DNA of 64,000 nucleotides from CAYNFR01 sp964616755 (GTDB lineage Bacteria; Bacteroidota; Bacteroidia; Chitinophagales; Saprospiraceae), in the NCBI GenBank assembly GCA_964616755.1, contig CAZTSI010000014.1, positions 4,052-68,051 of the forward strand, written 5' to 3'. A program made the translations under genes and the position numbers. The notes beneath the pieces were generated by a model, which did no database searches, had not been told where the DNA came from, and saw only the letters and a list, made by a program, of their open reading frames with translations. Of this stretch, positions 38,310 through 47,469 are shown in pieces. Within the stretch, counting starts at the first letter, position 1; every line of letters begins with the position of its first letter.

Positions 38310-38352
38310 AAAAAAACCGTTCAATCATACCTTTCGAGCGTGAATGAACGGT
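38310..38352 (-). terminator. Intrinsic terminator of the FISUMP gene
   Basis: On the minus strand ACCGTTCA (with a further TCA/TGA extension across a T-T mismatch) pairs with TGAACGGT and is followed by six or seven T. It lies about 40 bases beyond the stop codon. Confidence 0.8.
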
Positions 38353-38393
38353 CATATTGGGCTGAATTTGCACTATGACGACATTAATCTAGT

Positions 38394-39218
38394 CTAGTTT
38401 TTGACACATCGTACGGCGACACCATTGTTTTTCATTTTGTCTGCCAACGCTAGCGTAGCGTTGTTATCCGTTAGAAAATATACCAGACCATTAGAGCCAT
38501 TTTCTTCAGATCTCCACCAATGACCAAATTGTTTCACCGCTACTAAGGCTGGAGTTTCATTAATAATTCCGTTGCCTCGCCCATTAAATCCACTCGAATT
38601 GTTGGAACCTACATTGGGTTGATTCCAAAAGGCCAAGCTCTCTTGTCCAGTAACTTTCATTTTTCCTCCTTGTGTGCCAGGATTTACAATATTCAATGAA
38701 TTGTTCAAATCAGTCCAATCGACCTCAGTGGGAACATGCCAACCCGTAGGACACAACATCCCAGTATTGACCGCATGCCAGTTATAATAGACCGCAACGG
38801 CAGTAATTGAATTAATGTCACCGAATAATTGAGTTAATTTGGCGGGAGTACTAGCATCACCTAACGTTTTAAAATTGGCTAAAGTAGTACCTCCTATGAG
38901 TGTATTATTGTTGAGTCTTAAGACTCTAAGATCCTCGGCCATCCAGGTCTTAGTTCCGATCACCACCGTAGGGTACACATTCCCTTCTATATCAGTGACA
39001 TATTCATTCAAATCTCGAGTAAGGGATTACCATGCTGATCCTGTCCATCCCTGAAAATCTACCCCTGTCCATCGTATGGTGCCGGGGGCTATCTCTGTAG
39101 CTGTGCCAGTGACAAATCCAATTTGTATCCCCCCGTCTATATCTACTTTCTCTGGCTGGGCGATGAGAGAAAATTGGAAGGCTATAATAGTTATTAATAA
39201 GAATCCAAATTTTTTCAT
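38394..39218 (-). pseudogene. Secreted FISUMP-domain protein interrupted by one in-frame TAA
   Basis: The frame starts with a signal peptide (MKKFGFLLITIIAFQFSLIAQ), a short 'GGIQIGFVTGTATEIAPGTIRW' linker, and then a Fibrobacter succinogenes major paralogous domain: 'DIEGNVYPTVVIGTKTWMAEDLRV', 'GWHVPTEVDW', 'GFNGRGNG', 'WWRSEENGSN', 'GVAVRCVKN'. Codon 64 is TAA (39027-39029), between 'TGSAW' and 'SLTRDLNEYV', and the frame goes on unchanged for 211 more codons. So a single nonsense change splits an otherwise complete gene. FISUMP proteins are surface or secreted proteins of unknown role. A strong terminator still follows. Confidence 0.8.
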
Positions 39219-39458
39219 AGTAATAATGTTTGCGTGAATAATAGGTCAATGTTACGATGCGGCTTTGACCGCCACAATCCCCAAAATTGGTGAGATTATA
39301 AGGCACAGATGTGTTTAGAGTGTATGGCATACCCCGATCCTCGGAAAGACGCGGGTATCGATGTTCAGATAAATGCTATAATTATGCTGGGTCGTTGGCT
39401 CTGCATGATTTTGATCTGCAAAAACGGGGGGGGATTAGGAGCCTACTTAACTCTATTT

Positions 39459-40361
39459 TTATTGCTGACTCAACACATACGCCACCCCCCATAACAACAA
39501 AAATAAGGTGGCACTCAAAGCCATTTGTTTGAGAAAAGGATCAAGGCCTATGGAATCTTCTATGGAGGCGACCGCTCTATAATTTTTGACCAACAAGGGT
39601 AAGGCTATCAAGAAGACAAATTGTACAGGGCTCTTATAGCTAGCGATAGAAAATAAGATAGCCGACACTACGGCGATCGTCAATAATATAAGATGATATT
39701 TTACCGCCGCTTGACGGCCTATCTGTACAGGAACGGATCTCTTTCCCGCCTGTCTATCTGACACGATATCTCTGATATTATTGACATTGAGCACGGCTAT
39801 GGATAGGCAGCCAGCAGCTATTGCTGGCAAGCCAATTGAGAGACTTAGACTCTTGCATTGTAGATAATAACTTCCTGCAACCGCTACCCAGCCAAAAAAT
39901 ATCATCACGGCTACATCTCCCAAACCTCGATATCCATATGGCTTACTGCCCGCCGTATAATTAATCGCCGCCCAAATACTTATAATACCTAAGACAAAAA
40001 AAACTCCTCGTCCCAGCCATTCATCGAAGGCTAGCAAGACTAGGGTCGTGCCCATCACTAGACACAGAGCCGCCAATATCCATATTGCTCGATACATTGT
40101 CGTACTGGATATTAGACCCGACTGCACAGCTCTTTTTGGACCTTCTCTCAACACATGATCGGCACCGTGTACATGATCACCGTAGTCATTAGCAATATTG
40201 GATAACATCTGAAGGGCGACCGCCGTACCCCAAGTCATCAAGGCCACTGTAAAATCGACACCACAAACCGGATAAGCGATCAATACTCCTAGCGCAATAG
40301 TGGCTGTTGCTAAGGGCAAAGTGCGCAATCTAAGTGCTAATATCCAAGGGGCTATGTTCAT
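39459..40361 (-). CDS. menA: 1,4-dihydroxy-2-naphthoate polyprenyltransferase
   Basis: 300 residues, UbiA-family membrane prenyltransferase with about eight helices. The first aspartate-rich motif is NDYGDHVHGAD (58-68), and the second is 'NIRDIVSDRQAGKRSVPV' (about 194-211), both in the MenA form. 'GPKRAVQSGLIS' is also typical. It attaches the isoprenoid tail to DHNA in menaquinone synthesis, the usual quinone of Bacteroidota. Other men genes are not in the window. It is a single gene about 115 bases downstream of parE on the same strand. Confidence 0.93.
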   Translation of the reverse strand: MNIAPWILALRLRTLPLATATIALGVLIAYPVCGVDFTVALMTWGTAVALQMLSNIANDYGDHVHGADHVLREGPKRAVQSGLISSTTMYRAIWILAALCLVMGTTLVLLAFDEWLGRGVFFVLGIISIWAAINYTAGSKPYGYRGLGDVAVMIFFGWVAVAGSYYLQCKSLSLSIGLPAIAAGCLSIAVLNVNNIRDIVSDRQAGKRSVPVQIGRQAAVKYHLILLTIAVVSAILFSIASYKSPVQFVFLIALPLLVKNYRAVASIEDSIGLDPFLKQMALSATLFLLLWGVAYVLSQQ

Positions 40362-40475
40362 CTCTTTATGACTATTATGGCTTTCGACAACGCGTCTATT
40401 TCTCTAAAAAAATACCCAAACTTCTAACACTATTTTCTTTTTGATCAATGGTTATACACCAACAGCGCTATCCGT

Positions 40476-42386
40476 TTACGCCTCGGCCAATACATTTTCC
40501 TCTTTAAGCAAGTTGACGGTATCGGGCACGTCTTCTCCGTCGACATCCATCAGTTCTACTTTGAGGTTTTCGATGATGAATTTTTGCCTTTCAGGTGTGT
40601 TTTTACCCATGTAATAAGACAGAATATCCTCTATGTTCGTCGTGTTGTCTAGATAAACTGGATCCAGCTTTATACCGTCCCCTATAAAATCTTCGAACTC
40701 ATTCGGCGATATTTCACCTAGACCTTTGAAGCGGGTGATTTCTGGTTTGCCCCGCAATTGTATGATGGCTTGCTGTTTTTCTGCCTCGCTATAACAGTAG
40801 AATGTTTTCGATTTATCTCTTACTCTAAAAAGTGGCGTCTCTAGAATATACAGATGTCCCTGCTTGACCAAATCAGGAAAGAATTGCAAAAAGAAGGTCA
40901 ATAATAATAAGCGTATGTGCATGCCGTCCACGTCGGCATCGGTGGCAATAACTACCTTGTTGTACCGCAAGCCGTCTAAGCCATCTTCGATATTGAGCGC
41001 ATGCTGAAGCAGGTTGAATTCCTCATTTTGATAAACAATCTTTTTGGTCATGTTGTAGCAATTCAGCGGCTTACCTCTGAGGCTAAACACGGCTTGCGTC
41101 ATGACATCCCGAGCCTTTGTGATGGATCCACTAGCACTATCACCCTCGGTGATGAAGACTGTCGTATTAAGCATAATATCCACGTCACCTTTTTTGTCAT
41201 TAAAGTGCACACGGCAATCCCTCAATTTTTTGTTGTGCAGATTAGCTTTTTTGGCTCGATCATTCGCGAGTTTTTTGATACCAGCGATTTCTTTGCGCTC
41301 TCTTTCAGATTGTTGGATTCGCTTTAATAAATCTTTAGCAACCTCTGTATTCTTGTGCAAATAATCGTCAAGCTGTTTTTTGACGAAATCCATGACGAAA
41401 CTTCGCAGTGTAGGGCCATCTGGGGCTATATTTTGAGATCCGAGCTTCGTCTTTGTTTGAGATTCGAACACGGGCTCTTCTACACGGACAGATATAGCCG
41501 CTATGATAGCAGATTGAATGTCTTTGGTATCAAAATTTTTATTGTAATGCTCTCTTACGGTCTTGACGACCGCTTCTCTAAAGGCAGCAAGATGCGTTCC
41601 ACCTTGCGTGGTATTTTGGCCGTTGACAAACGAATAGTACTCTTCGCCATATTGGCTTCCGTGAGTTAGCGCCACCTCTATATCCTCTCCTACTAAATGA
41701 ATGATCGGATAGCGCAGTTGCTCGGGTTGTGTCTTGTTTTTAAGTAGGTCTAATAAGCCATCCTTTGAATGATAAATACTGCCGTTAAACTTGAGTTTTA
41801 GCCCAGCATTAAGATAGGCATAATTCCACAATTGATTGCTGACGTATTCTGTTCTAAACTTATAGCGCTTGAAGATAGAGTCATCTGGGGCAAAGGTAAT
41901 TTTTGTGCCGTTGGGCTCTTGGCTCTTAGAGGTTTTGTGATCTTTGATCAATTCTCCTTTTTCAAATTCGGCTACTTTAGCCTGATTTTCTCTATAGGAT
42001 TCCACTTTAAAATACTCTGAGAGAGCATTGACTGCCTTTGTACCAACACCGTTTAGTCCGACGGACTTTTTAAACGCCTTGGAGTCATATTTGCCGCCGG
42101 TATTTATTTTGCTCACACAATCTATCACTTTGCCTAGAGGAATACCCCGCCCGTAATCTCGCACAGTCACGGATCCATCATGAATGTCAATAGTGATTTC
42201 TTTGCCATGACCCATGACATATTCGTCGATAGAGTTGTCAATAACCTCTTTAATCAATACATAAATACCATCATCTAGTGAAGAGCCATCGCCTAACTTG
42301 CCGATATACATACCCGGGCGCAGCCGAATATGTTCTTTCCATTCGAGGGTGCGGATATTTTCTTCGGTATATTTGACTGTAGACAT
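40476..42386 (-). CDS. parE: DNA topoisomerase IV subunit B
   Basis: 636 residues. GHKL ATPase domain at the start ('LIKEVIDNSIDEYVMGHG', 'DYGRGIPLGKV', 'GLNGVGTKAVNALS'), transducer domain with 'QNTTQGGTHLAAFREA', then the TOPRIM domain with E414 (EGDSASG) and DADVDGMHIR. The C-terminus has 'RFKGLGEISPNEFEDF'. Length and the 'GDSASGSITKARD' wording match the Bacteroidota ParE rather than GyrB. With ParC it separates linked chromosomes. parC is not in this window. A likely -7 box (TATTTTTG, minus strand, 42407-42414) lies 20 bases before the start. Confidence 0.93.
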   Translation of the reverse strand: MSTVKYTEENIRTLEWKEHIRLRPGMYIGKLGDGSSLDDGIYVLIKEVIDNSIDEYVMGHGKEITIDIHDGSVTVRDYGRGIPLGKVIDCVSKINTGGKYDSKAFKKSVGLNGVGTKAVNALSEYFKVESYRENQAKVAEFEKGELIKDHKTSKSQEPNGTKITFAPDDSIFKRYKFRTEYVSNQLWNYAYLNAGLKLKFNGSIYHSKDGLLDLLKNKTQPEQLRYPIIHLVGEDIEVALTHGSQYGEEYYSFVNGQNTTQGGTHLAAFREAVVKTVREHYNKNFDTKDIQSAIIAAISVRVEEPVFESQTKTKLGSQNIAPDGPTLRSFVMDFVKKQLDDYLHKNTEVAKDLLKRIQQSERERKEIAGIKKLANDRAKKANLHNKKLRDCRVHFNDKKGDVDIMLNTTVFITEGDSASGSITKARDVMTQAVFSLRGKPLNCYNMTKKIVYQNEEFNLLQHALNIEDGLDGLRYNKVVIATDADVDGMHIRLLLLTFFLQFFPDLVKQGHLYILETPLFRVRDKSKTFYCYSEAEKQQAIIQLRGKPEITRFKGLGEISPNEFEDFIGDGIKLDPVYLDNTTNIEDILSYYMGKNTPERQKFIIENLKVELMDVDGEDVPDTVNLLKEENVLAEA

Positions 42387-42406
42387 GGATAAACAAAATT
42401 AGATGG

Positions 42407-42414
42407 CAAAAATA
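42407..42414 (-). promoter_or_regulatory. Candidate -7 promoter box for parE
   Basis: On the minus strand TATTTTTG matches TAnnTTTG, 20 bases before the start codon. No convincing -33 box is seen. Confidence 0.35.
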
Positions 42415-42552
42415 ATTGATATATTTAATATTAATTATCAGTGATTTACATTACACTCAGATATTATTTAGACCAATGAAGGGCTAATGATGATCAAGAA
42501 CAAAACGCTCATAACTCCAAATGCTTATCTTCGAGCCTAATTTCTATAACAT

Positions 42553-43092
42553 ATGATCTTAGATTTAATTGCTGCTTTAGTCATTACGTATGCATTCTAT
42601 CGCGGCTACAACAAAGGTTTATTGAAGACAATCGTTAATGTTTTATCCATCGTGGTGGGTATTGTTGTTGCGCTAAAGTTTTCGCCCACGCTGATCGGGT
42701 ACCTTCAAGATGTTGTTAATATCAACCCTGCCGTTGAATTTATCCTAGGCTTTTTAATCGTTTTTTTCGTAGTCATGCTCCTAATGCGCTTTGTGGCGGA
42801 TAAGATCGAAGATTTACTTGAAGCCATCAATATTAATTTGATTAACCAGATAGCGGGAGGAGTGTTGATGGGAGCTTTAGCTTCTTTCATCATTGGTTCG
42901 ATTCTATCCTTGTTAGCTAATCTAAGGATATTAAATGCTGAGTATGCTGCTCAATCTACCCTGTATGAGTTTCTAACTGCCGCAGGAAGAGAAGGTGGCT
43001 GGGTATTTGAGATGTTTAAGAACTTGTTTAGTGAATTTTGGACAAAGTTTAACGGCACGCTGGATCAAATCAAAGATGGTCTAGAAAAATAA
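42553..43092 (+). CDS. CvpA family membrane protein
   Basis: 179 residues with four membrane helices (about 2-18, 25-47, 62-84, 100-124), beginning 'LIAALVITYAFYRGYNKGLLKTIVNVLSIVVG', the standard CvpA pattern. The last 45 residues form a soluble amphipathic tail. CvpA was named for colicin V production but is a general envelope protein. It precedes thrB by 21 bases on the same strand, so it is in the threonine operon here, which is an unusual position. Confidence 0.85.
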   Translation: MILDLIAALVITYAFYRGYNKGLLKTIVNVLSIVVGIVVALKFSPTLIGYLQDVVNINPAVEFILGFLIVFFVVMLLMRFVADKIEDLLEAININLINQIAGGVLMGALASFIIGSILSLLANLRILNAEYAAQSTLYEFLTAAGREGGWVFEMFKNLFSEFWTKFNGTLDQIKDGLEK

Positions 43093-43113
43093 TATTCTTC
43101 TACACGCGCTTTT

Positions 43114-44055
43114 ATGGTTTCAAAACAACAAGCTATCCGAGTTTTTGCCCCAGCAACGGTCGCAAATATGGCGATTGGCTTTGACATCTTAGGTTTTGCC
43201 ATAGATCAGCCCGGTGACGAAATTGTTGCCCGATGGGGCACTGTACCTGGTCTTCAGATCACTAAAATTCATGGCACCACCAAGGTTCTCCCTAAAGACC
43301 CGCATGAGAATACCGCCGGCAAAGGTGTTCTCGCCTTGCTCAAATCCCTCGACAAACAAGACTTGGCGATTGAGTTAGAAATCTATAAGAAAATGCCTTT
43401 TGGCAGTGGCATGGGCTCTAGTGCCGCCAGTGCGGCTGCGGGCGTTATGGCTGTAAACGAACTTCTCGGACGCCCTTATGATAAATACGAACTTGCTCAG
43501 TTTGCCATTTTAGGGGAAAGTGCAGCGGACGGAGCCATACATGGTGACAACGTCATCCCATCACTAATGGGCGGCATTGTGTTAGTCAGGGACAATGATA
43601 CGTGTGATTTTATCAACCTACCTGTACCGCAAGGATTAACCGCCTTTGTTATTTATCCAGAAATAGAAATATTAACGAAAGATGCGCGGGCAGTTCTTGC
43701 CGACAAAGTGCCCATGCGCAATTTTATAGCGCAGACGGGCAATATGGGCGCCTTTGTAGCGAGCCTTTACAAGAATGATCTATCCCTGATGCAAAAGTCC
43801 TTGAAAGATCATGTAATAGAGCATCAGCGTGCGGCGCTTATTCCGCATTTTTATGAACTTCAATCCTTGGCCCTCAGCATGGGCGCAATGAATTATACCA
43901 TTTCGGGTGCCGGGCCAAGTATGTGGGGCTTTGCCCAAAATACCCTCATCAGCGAAAATGTCTGCCTTGCCTTACAGGATTATCTACAAGGCCGAGGTAT
44001 CCGCGCGCAGGTGTATCAATCATTTATTAACACGACGGGGGCATATAAAATGTAA
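43114..44055 (+). CDS. thrB: Homoserine kinase
   Basis: 313 residues, GHMP kinase fold. The N-terminal 'VFAPATVANMAIGFDILGFAI' and the ATP loop 'MPFGSGMGSSAASAAAGVMAVNELLG' (about 92-117) are typical of ThrB, and 'YTISGAGPSMWGFA' near the C-terminus is the third GHMP motif. It phosphorylates homoserine, the step before threonine synthase, whose gene follows after 6 bases. thrA (aspartokinase-homoserine dehydrogenase), normally first in this operon, is not in the window. Confidence 0.96.
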   Translation: MVSKQQAIRVFAPATVANMAIGFDILGFAIDQPGDEIVARWGTVPGLQITKIHGTTKVLPKDPHENTAGKGVLALLKSLDKQDLAIELEIYKKMPFGSGMGSSAASAAAGVMAVNELLGRPYDKYELAQFAILGESAADGAIHGDNVIPSLMGGIVLVRDNDTCDFINLPVPQGLTAFVIYPEIEILTKDARAVLADKVPMRNFIAQTGNMGAFVASLYKNDLSLMQKSLKDHVIEHQRAALIPHFYELQSLALSMGAMNYTISGAGPSMWGFAQNTLISENVCLALQDYLQGRGIRAQVYQSFINTTGAYKM

Positions 44056-44061
44056 TAGTAT

Positions 44062-45348
44062 ATGAGGTTTTATAGCACGAATAATCCTAAAAATACCGTT
44101 GATCTAGCCACGGCCATACTGCAAAGTTTACCAGAAGACAACGGCCTGTATATGCCCGTTGAGATTCCTAGTCTTGCATCAGGATTTATTAATGCCTTGC
44201 CTAAGCTCAATATTCGAGAAATAGCCTATGAAGTGTCTTTGCCGTACTTGCGTGAAGACTTTTCAGAACAACAGATTGCGGATATTATCAACCAAATTGA
44301 CTTTGGTGCTCCCCTAGAAAGTTTAAACTATAATTTACATATTTTAGAGTTGTGGCATGGCCCGAGCTTAGCCTTTAAGGATTTTGGGGCGCGATTTATG
44401 GCAGCGGTTATATCCAAGCTTAGCGAGCGTAAAGACCAACGTATCACCATATTAGTGGCCACAAGTGGCGATACAGGAGGTGCTGTGGCCTCTGGATTTT
44501 TGGGTGTCGATAATGTGGATGTCATCATTCTATACCCTTCGGGCAAGGTCAGTCCGATACAAGAAAAACAGCTTACTACCCTCGGCCAAAATATAACCGC
44601 CCTAGAAATTGCAGGCAGCTTTGATGATTGTCAGGCACTCGTAAAGAAAGCTTTTTTGGATAAAGATCTTCGGCATAGATATAATCTTAGTTCGGCCAAC
44701 AGCATAAATATTGCTCGCCTCATTCCTCAGAGCTTCTATTATTTTAGTGGTTATGGACAATTGGAATTTAAGGATGATGTCGTGTTTTGTATTCCTTCTG
44801 GCAATTTTGGTAATCTCACAGCCGGGCTTTTATCAAGAATCATGGGGCTGCCGATAAAGCATTTTATTGCCGCAGTCAATGCTAATGATGTAATACCTCG
44901 ATATCTAGCCACCGGCAACTATTCTCCTACTGCGTCAATCGCCACCATGAGTAATGCCATGGATGTAGGCAACCCTTCTAACTTTTATCGTATGTTAGAA
45001 TTCTTTGGAGGCGATTGGGCGACGATGAAAGATCATATTTCGGCCTACAGTGTTACAGAGACTGAGACCATCGATACAATCAAACTTTATGCTGAAGAGA
45101 GCGGCTACATACTAGATCCACATACGGCTGTTGGGTGCCACGCGGCTAGCCTTTATTTGCAAGAAAAGGAAGATGACCAAGTTATTGTCTTAGGGACAGC
45201 ACATCCGGCTAAATTCCTTCCTGCGATCGAACCTATTTTGGGCGAAGTAGTGCTGCCGGAAGCCTTAAAAGAACTTGTTGACCGAGAGAAAAAAAGCATT
45301 CAATTATCAAGCGACTATGCCGACTTTAAGGCTTGGTTGATGCGCTAG
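44062..45348 (+). CDS. thrC: Threonine synthase
   Basis: 428 residues. The PLP lysine is K106 in GPSLAFKDFGARF; 'LVATSGDTGGAVASGF', 'PSGKVSPIQEKQL' and 'AVNANDVIPRYL' are standard. It makes threonine from phosphohomoserine. It follows thrB by 6 bases, so the two are one transcript. It ends only 35 bases from the convergent lipoprotein gene; I see no terminator in that gap. Confidence 0.97.
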   Translation: MRFYSTNNPKNTVDLATAILQSLPEDNGLYMPVEIPSLASGFINALPKLNIREIAYEVSLPYLREDFSEQQIADIINQIDFGAPLESLNYNLHILELWHGPSLAFKDFGARFMAAVISKLSERKDQRITILVATSGDTGGAVASGFLGVDNVDVIILYPSGKVSPIQEKQLTTLGQNITALEIAGSFDDCQALVKKAFLDKDLRHRYNLSSANSINIARLIPQSFYYFSGYGQLEFKDDVVFCIPSGNFGNLTAGLLSRIMGLPIKHFIAAVNANDVIPRYLATGNYSPTASIATMSNAMDVGNPSNFYRMLEFFGGDWATMKDHISAYSVTETETIDTIKLYAEESGYILDPHTAVGCHAASLYLQEKEDDQVIVLGTAHPAKFLPAIEPILGEVVLPEALKELVDREKKSIQLSSDYADFKAWLMR

Positions 45349-45383
45349 AAATGCTAAGTGCAGCAGCGGTGAGATGTTAATAC

Positions 45384-45923
45384 CTACCGCCTTACTCGAT
45401 TGCCAGAGGCTCTACTCGACTTGAATTTCGTGTCGCCCGCTTTCTTTATATCGACCAATAGCGCAGCATAAGCACTTGCCGTTGTCGTCTCGAATATCTG
45501 ATGACCATAATTGATCTTACCATAACTCCTAGACCAGTCCTTTGCCAAAAGTACATATCGCCCATTAGATGATTGGCCAGGACCAAAGACTAGGTATCGC
45601 GAATTTACTCCTTCTTCAAAAGAGACCGCGAGGCGATTGTCGCCAGGCATACCAATGACCACCCCTGGTGTACCCTTTTCAATAATAAACTCTTCCACTT
45701 CGCTGCCGTCAACAATGCGAATCTTTCCATCGGTTATGCGACTGTCTTCTTGCTTTAAACGCCTAAACAAGATAATATCTTCCGAAGTGTAAAACTGAAT
45801 TCGTTCAAGATCTGATTGATTCCATCCAGCTTCACGTTGCATATCGCTAGTGAAATAGCGAAGATTATTGCTACATGAGCTAAGCATTAGGACATTAATG
45901 ACAATTAGGAGTGTTGAGCGCAT
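45384..45923 (-). CDS. Conserved lipoprotein of unknown function
   Basis: 179 residues. The signal peptide ends in a lipobox (LMLSSC, about residue 17). The middle is beta-rich ('FIIEKGTPGVVIGMPGDNRLAVSFEEG', 'YLVFGPG'), with 'YVLLAKDWSRSYGKINYGHQIF' towards the end and a basic C-terminus. I recognise the general type as a Bacteroidota lipoprotein but know of no function. It is convergent with thrC and stands alone. Confidence 0.75.
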   Translation of the reverse strand: MRSTLLIVINVLMLSSCSNNLRYFTSDMQREAGWNQSDLERIQFYTSEDIILFRRLKQEDSRITDGKIRIVDGSEVEEFIIEKGTPGVVIGMPGDNRLAVSFEEGVNSRYLVFGPGQSSNGRYVLLAKDWSRSYGKINYGHQIFETTTASAYAALLVDIKKAGDTKFKSSRASGNRVRR

Positions 45924-46162
45924 AGCTATAATAAAATTGAGAATTAGGGCAATACTAGTCCAAAAAGCTAAATAATGGAGATGATTAAAGAATTTTTAAC
46001 GGAGATGCGCGCCACGTTATTAGGTTTTACAATTTAGAAAAGCTCGGTACTTTTTCAGAAAAACTTGCATCCTGTGCATGAAGTAGTCATAATAGCGTTC
46101 CCGGCATTTTGGGTCGCGTCAACCCGAGAAGATCTACAGAATGTCATACGGATATAAACAAA

Positions 46163-47467
46163 CTAACTTGAGGAAAGGGCTAGCTTGTCGTTTTCAATTT
46201 GCGGTTTCTCGAAAAGATAATAACTCAATACTATAATAACCCCCCATAAAAAAATCGCCCAAAGACAGATATCCCACGAAGTTTGATAACGGACAATCAT
46301 GGCATATAACATACATCCGATAGTGACTGCTGTCAACAATAAATTGATGAAAAATGCCCCGAACCCTGTACCTGTAGATAATTTCTGTCTATTCCTGCGC
46401 GTGTACATTTTGAGCCCGGTATAAATTAAGCCCGTTATGGCGAATCCCCCAATAAAGTATATGATTTTGACGCAAATTCCTCCCCAAGTTCCAAAGTGAA
46501 GAGGATCGATAATATCGTTAATCCACATGACGGTAGGAATGGTAGCAGCATTTTGCACAGATATGACCTCGTAAGTTTTTGGGTCGATAAAGATTCTATT
46601 GGCGCGGTGCCGAACCAAGGATACATTACTTTTGCCTGTGAGATAAATTGCTTGGGTTCGATTTTGGGGAGGTAATATGTCCTTTACTTTTAGACCGGGT
46701 ATTGCCTCCTCAGCCTTTAAGACAGCACGATCGTAGTCAAGATCTATGCTACTATACACCACTTCGTGCTCAACGGAATCAATAATACTGAGCAAAGGTG
46801 ACGCAGGATTGGAAATTGTACCAACCCCGGCTATATCAGTTCGCTCTATAAAATACCAAATGCCCGTGACAGAGAATACCAATGCAAAGGGCAAAGACCA
46901 CAAACCTATCAAACGGTGACTACTTCGAAAAAAGCTAATCGGACTTCTGCCTTTTTTGAATTCAAAAAATTTACGATACCAATTTTTATAGAAGGACAAA
47001 GCGGTTATTATTGCAGCAAATAAAAGAAAACCAAAAAACAAAACAGTAAAGTGACCAATCTGGAAAGGAATAAACAAGAAATAGTGTAGATCACGGAAGA
47101 ATCGCTTAAAACTTAGATTAATTAATCCTTGTATTTCCCCCGTATAAGGATTGACAAAGAGGTATTTTCTCATGCCATCTATTTGTAAGTGCACGAGATC
47201 ACAGACATAGGGCTCATATGCCGCCTCCCAATAGATAATTTGGCTTTCTGGATACTGCACCTTTATCTTCTGGAGAGTTTCGGCATAAACCATCTTTGCT
47301 TCGGGTACTGGGGTTGCGCGATACGAAGGCATAAAGAGCCAATCAAGTTCAACACTTAAGGTTGCCATCGTTCCAGACAAGCAAACGACAAGAAATAATA
47401 CACCAAACTTGACACCTACCCAGCTATGAATTTGAAAAAGAACTTTACGACGTAGTAGTATTGACAT
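46163..47467 (-). CDS. PepSY-associated membrane protein (iron-siderophore reductase type)
   Basis: 434 residues with about four to five membrane helices (near 14-34, 140-165, 187-210, 337-360, 375-415) and two PepSY-like extracytoplasmic parts ('YAETLQKIKVQYPESQII', 'AVLKAEEAIPGLKVKDI'). The opening 'HSWVGVKFGVLFLVVCLSGT' and 'SSHRLIGLWSLPFALVFSVTGIWYF' carry the usual paired histidines. Such proteins next to TonB-dependent siderophore receptors are thought to release iron by reduction in the periplasm. It starts 2 bases after the receptor gene ends, so it is in that operon. Confidence 0.88.
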   Translation of the reverse strand: MSILLRRKVLFQIHSWVGVKFGVLFLVVCLSGTMATLSVELDWLFMPSYRATPVPEAKMVYAETLQKIKVQYPESQIIYWEAAYEPYVCDLVHLQIDGMRKYLFVNPYTGEIQGLINLSFKRFFRDLHYFLFIPFQIGHFTVLFFGFLLFAAIITALSFYKNWYRKFFEFKKGRSPISFFRSSHRLIGLWSLPFALVFSVTGIWYFIERTDIAGVGTISNPASPLLSIIDSVEHEVVYSSIDLDYDRAVLKAEEAIPGLKVKDILPPQNRTQAIYLTGKSNVSLVRHRANRIFIDPKTYEVISVQNAATIPTVMWINDIIDPLHFGTWGGICVKIIYFIGGFAITGLIYTGLKMYTRRNRQKLSTGTGFGAFFINLLLTAVTIGCMLYAMIVRYQTSWDICLWAIFLWGVIIVLSYYLFEKPQIENDKLALSSS

Positions 47468-47469
47468 GC

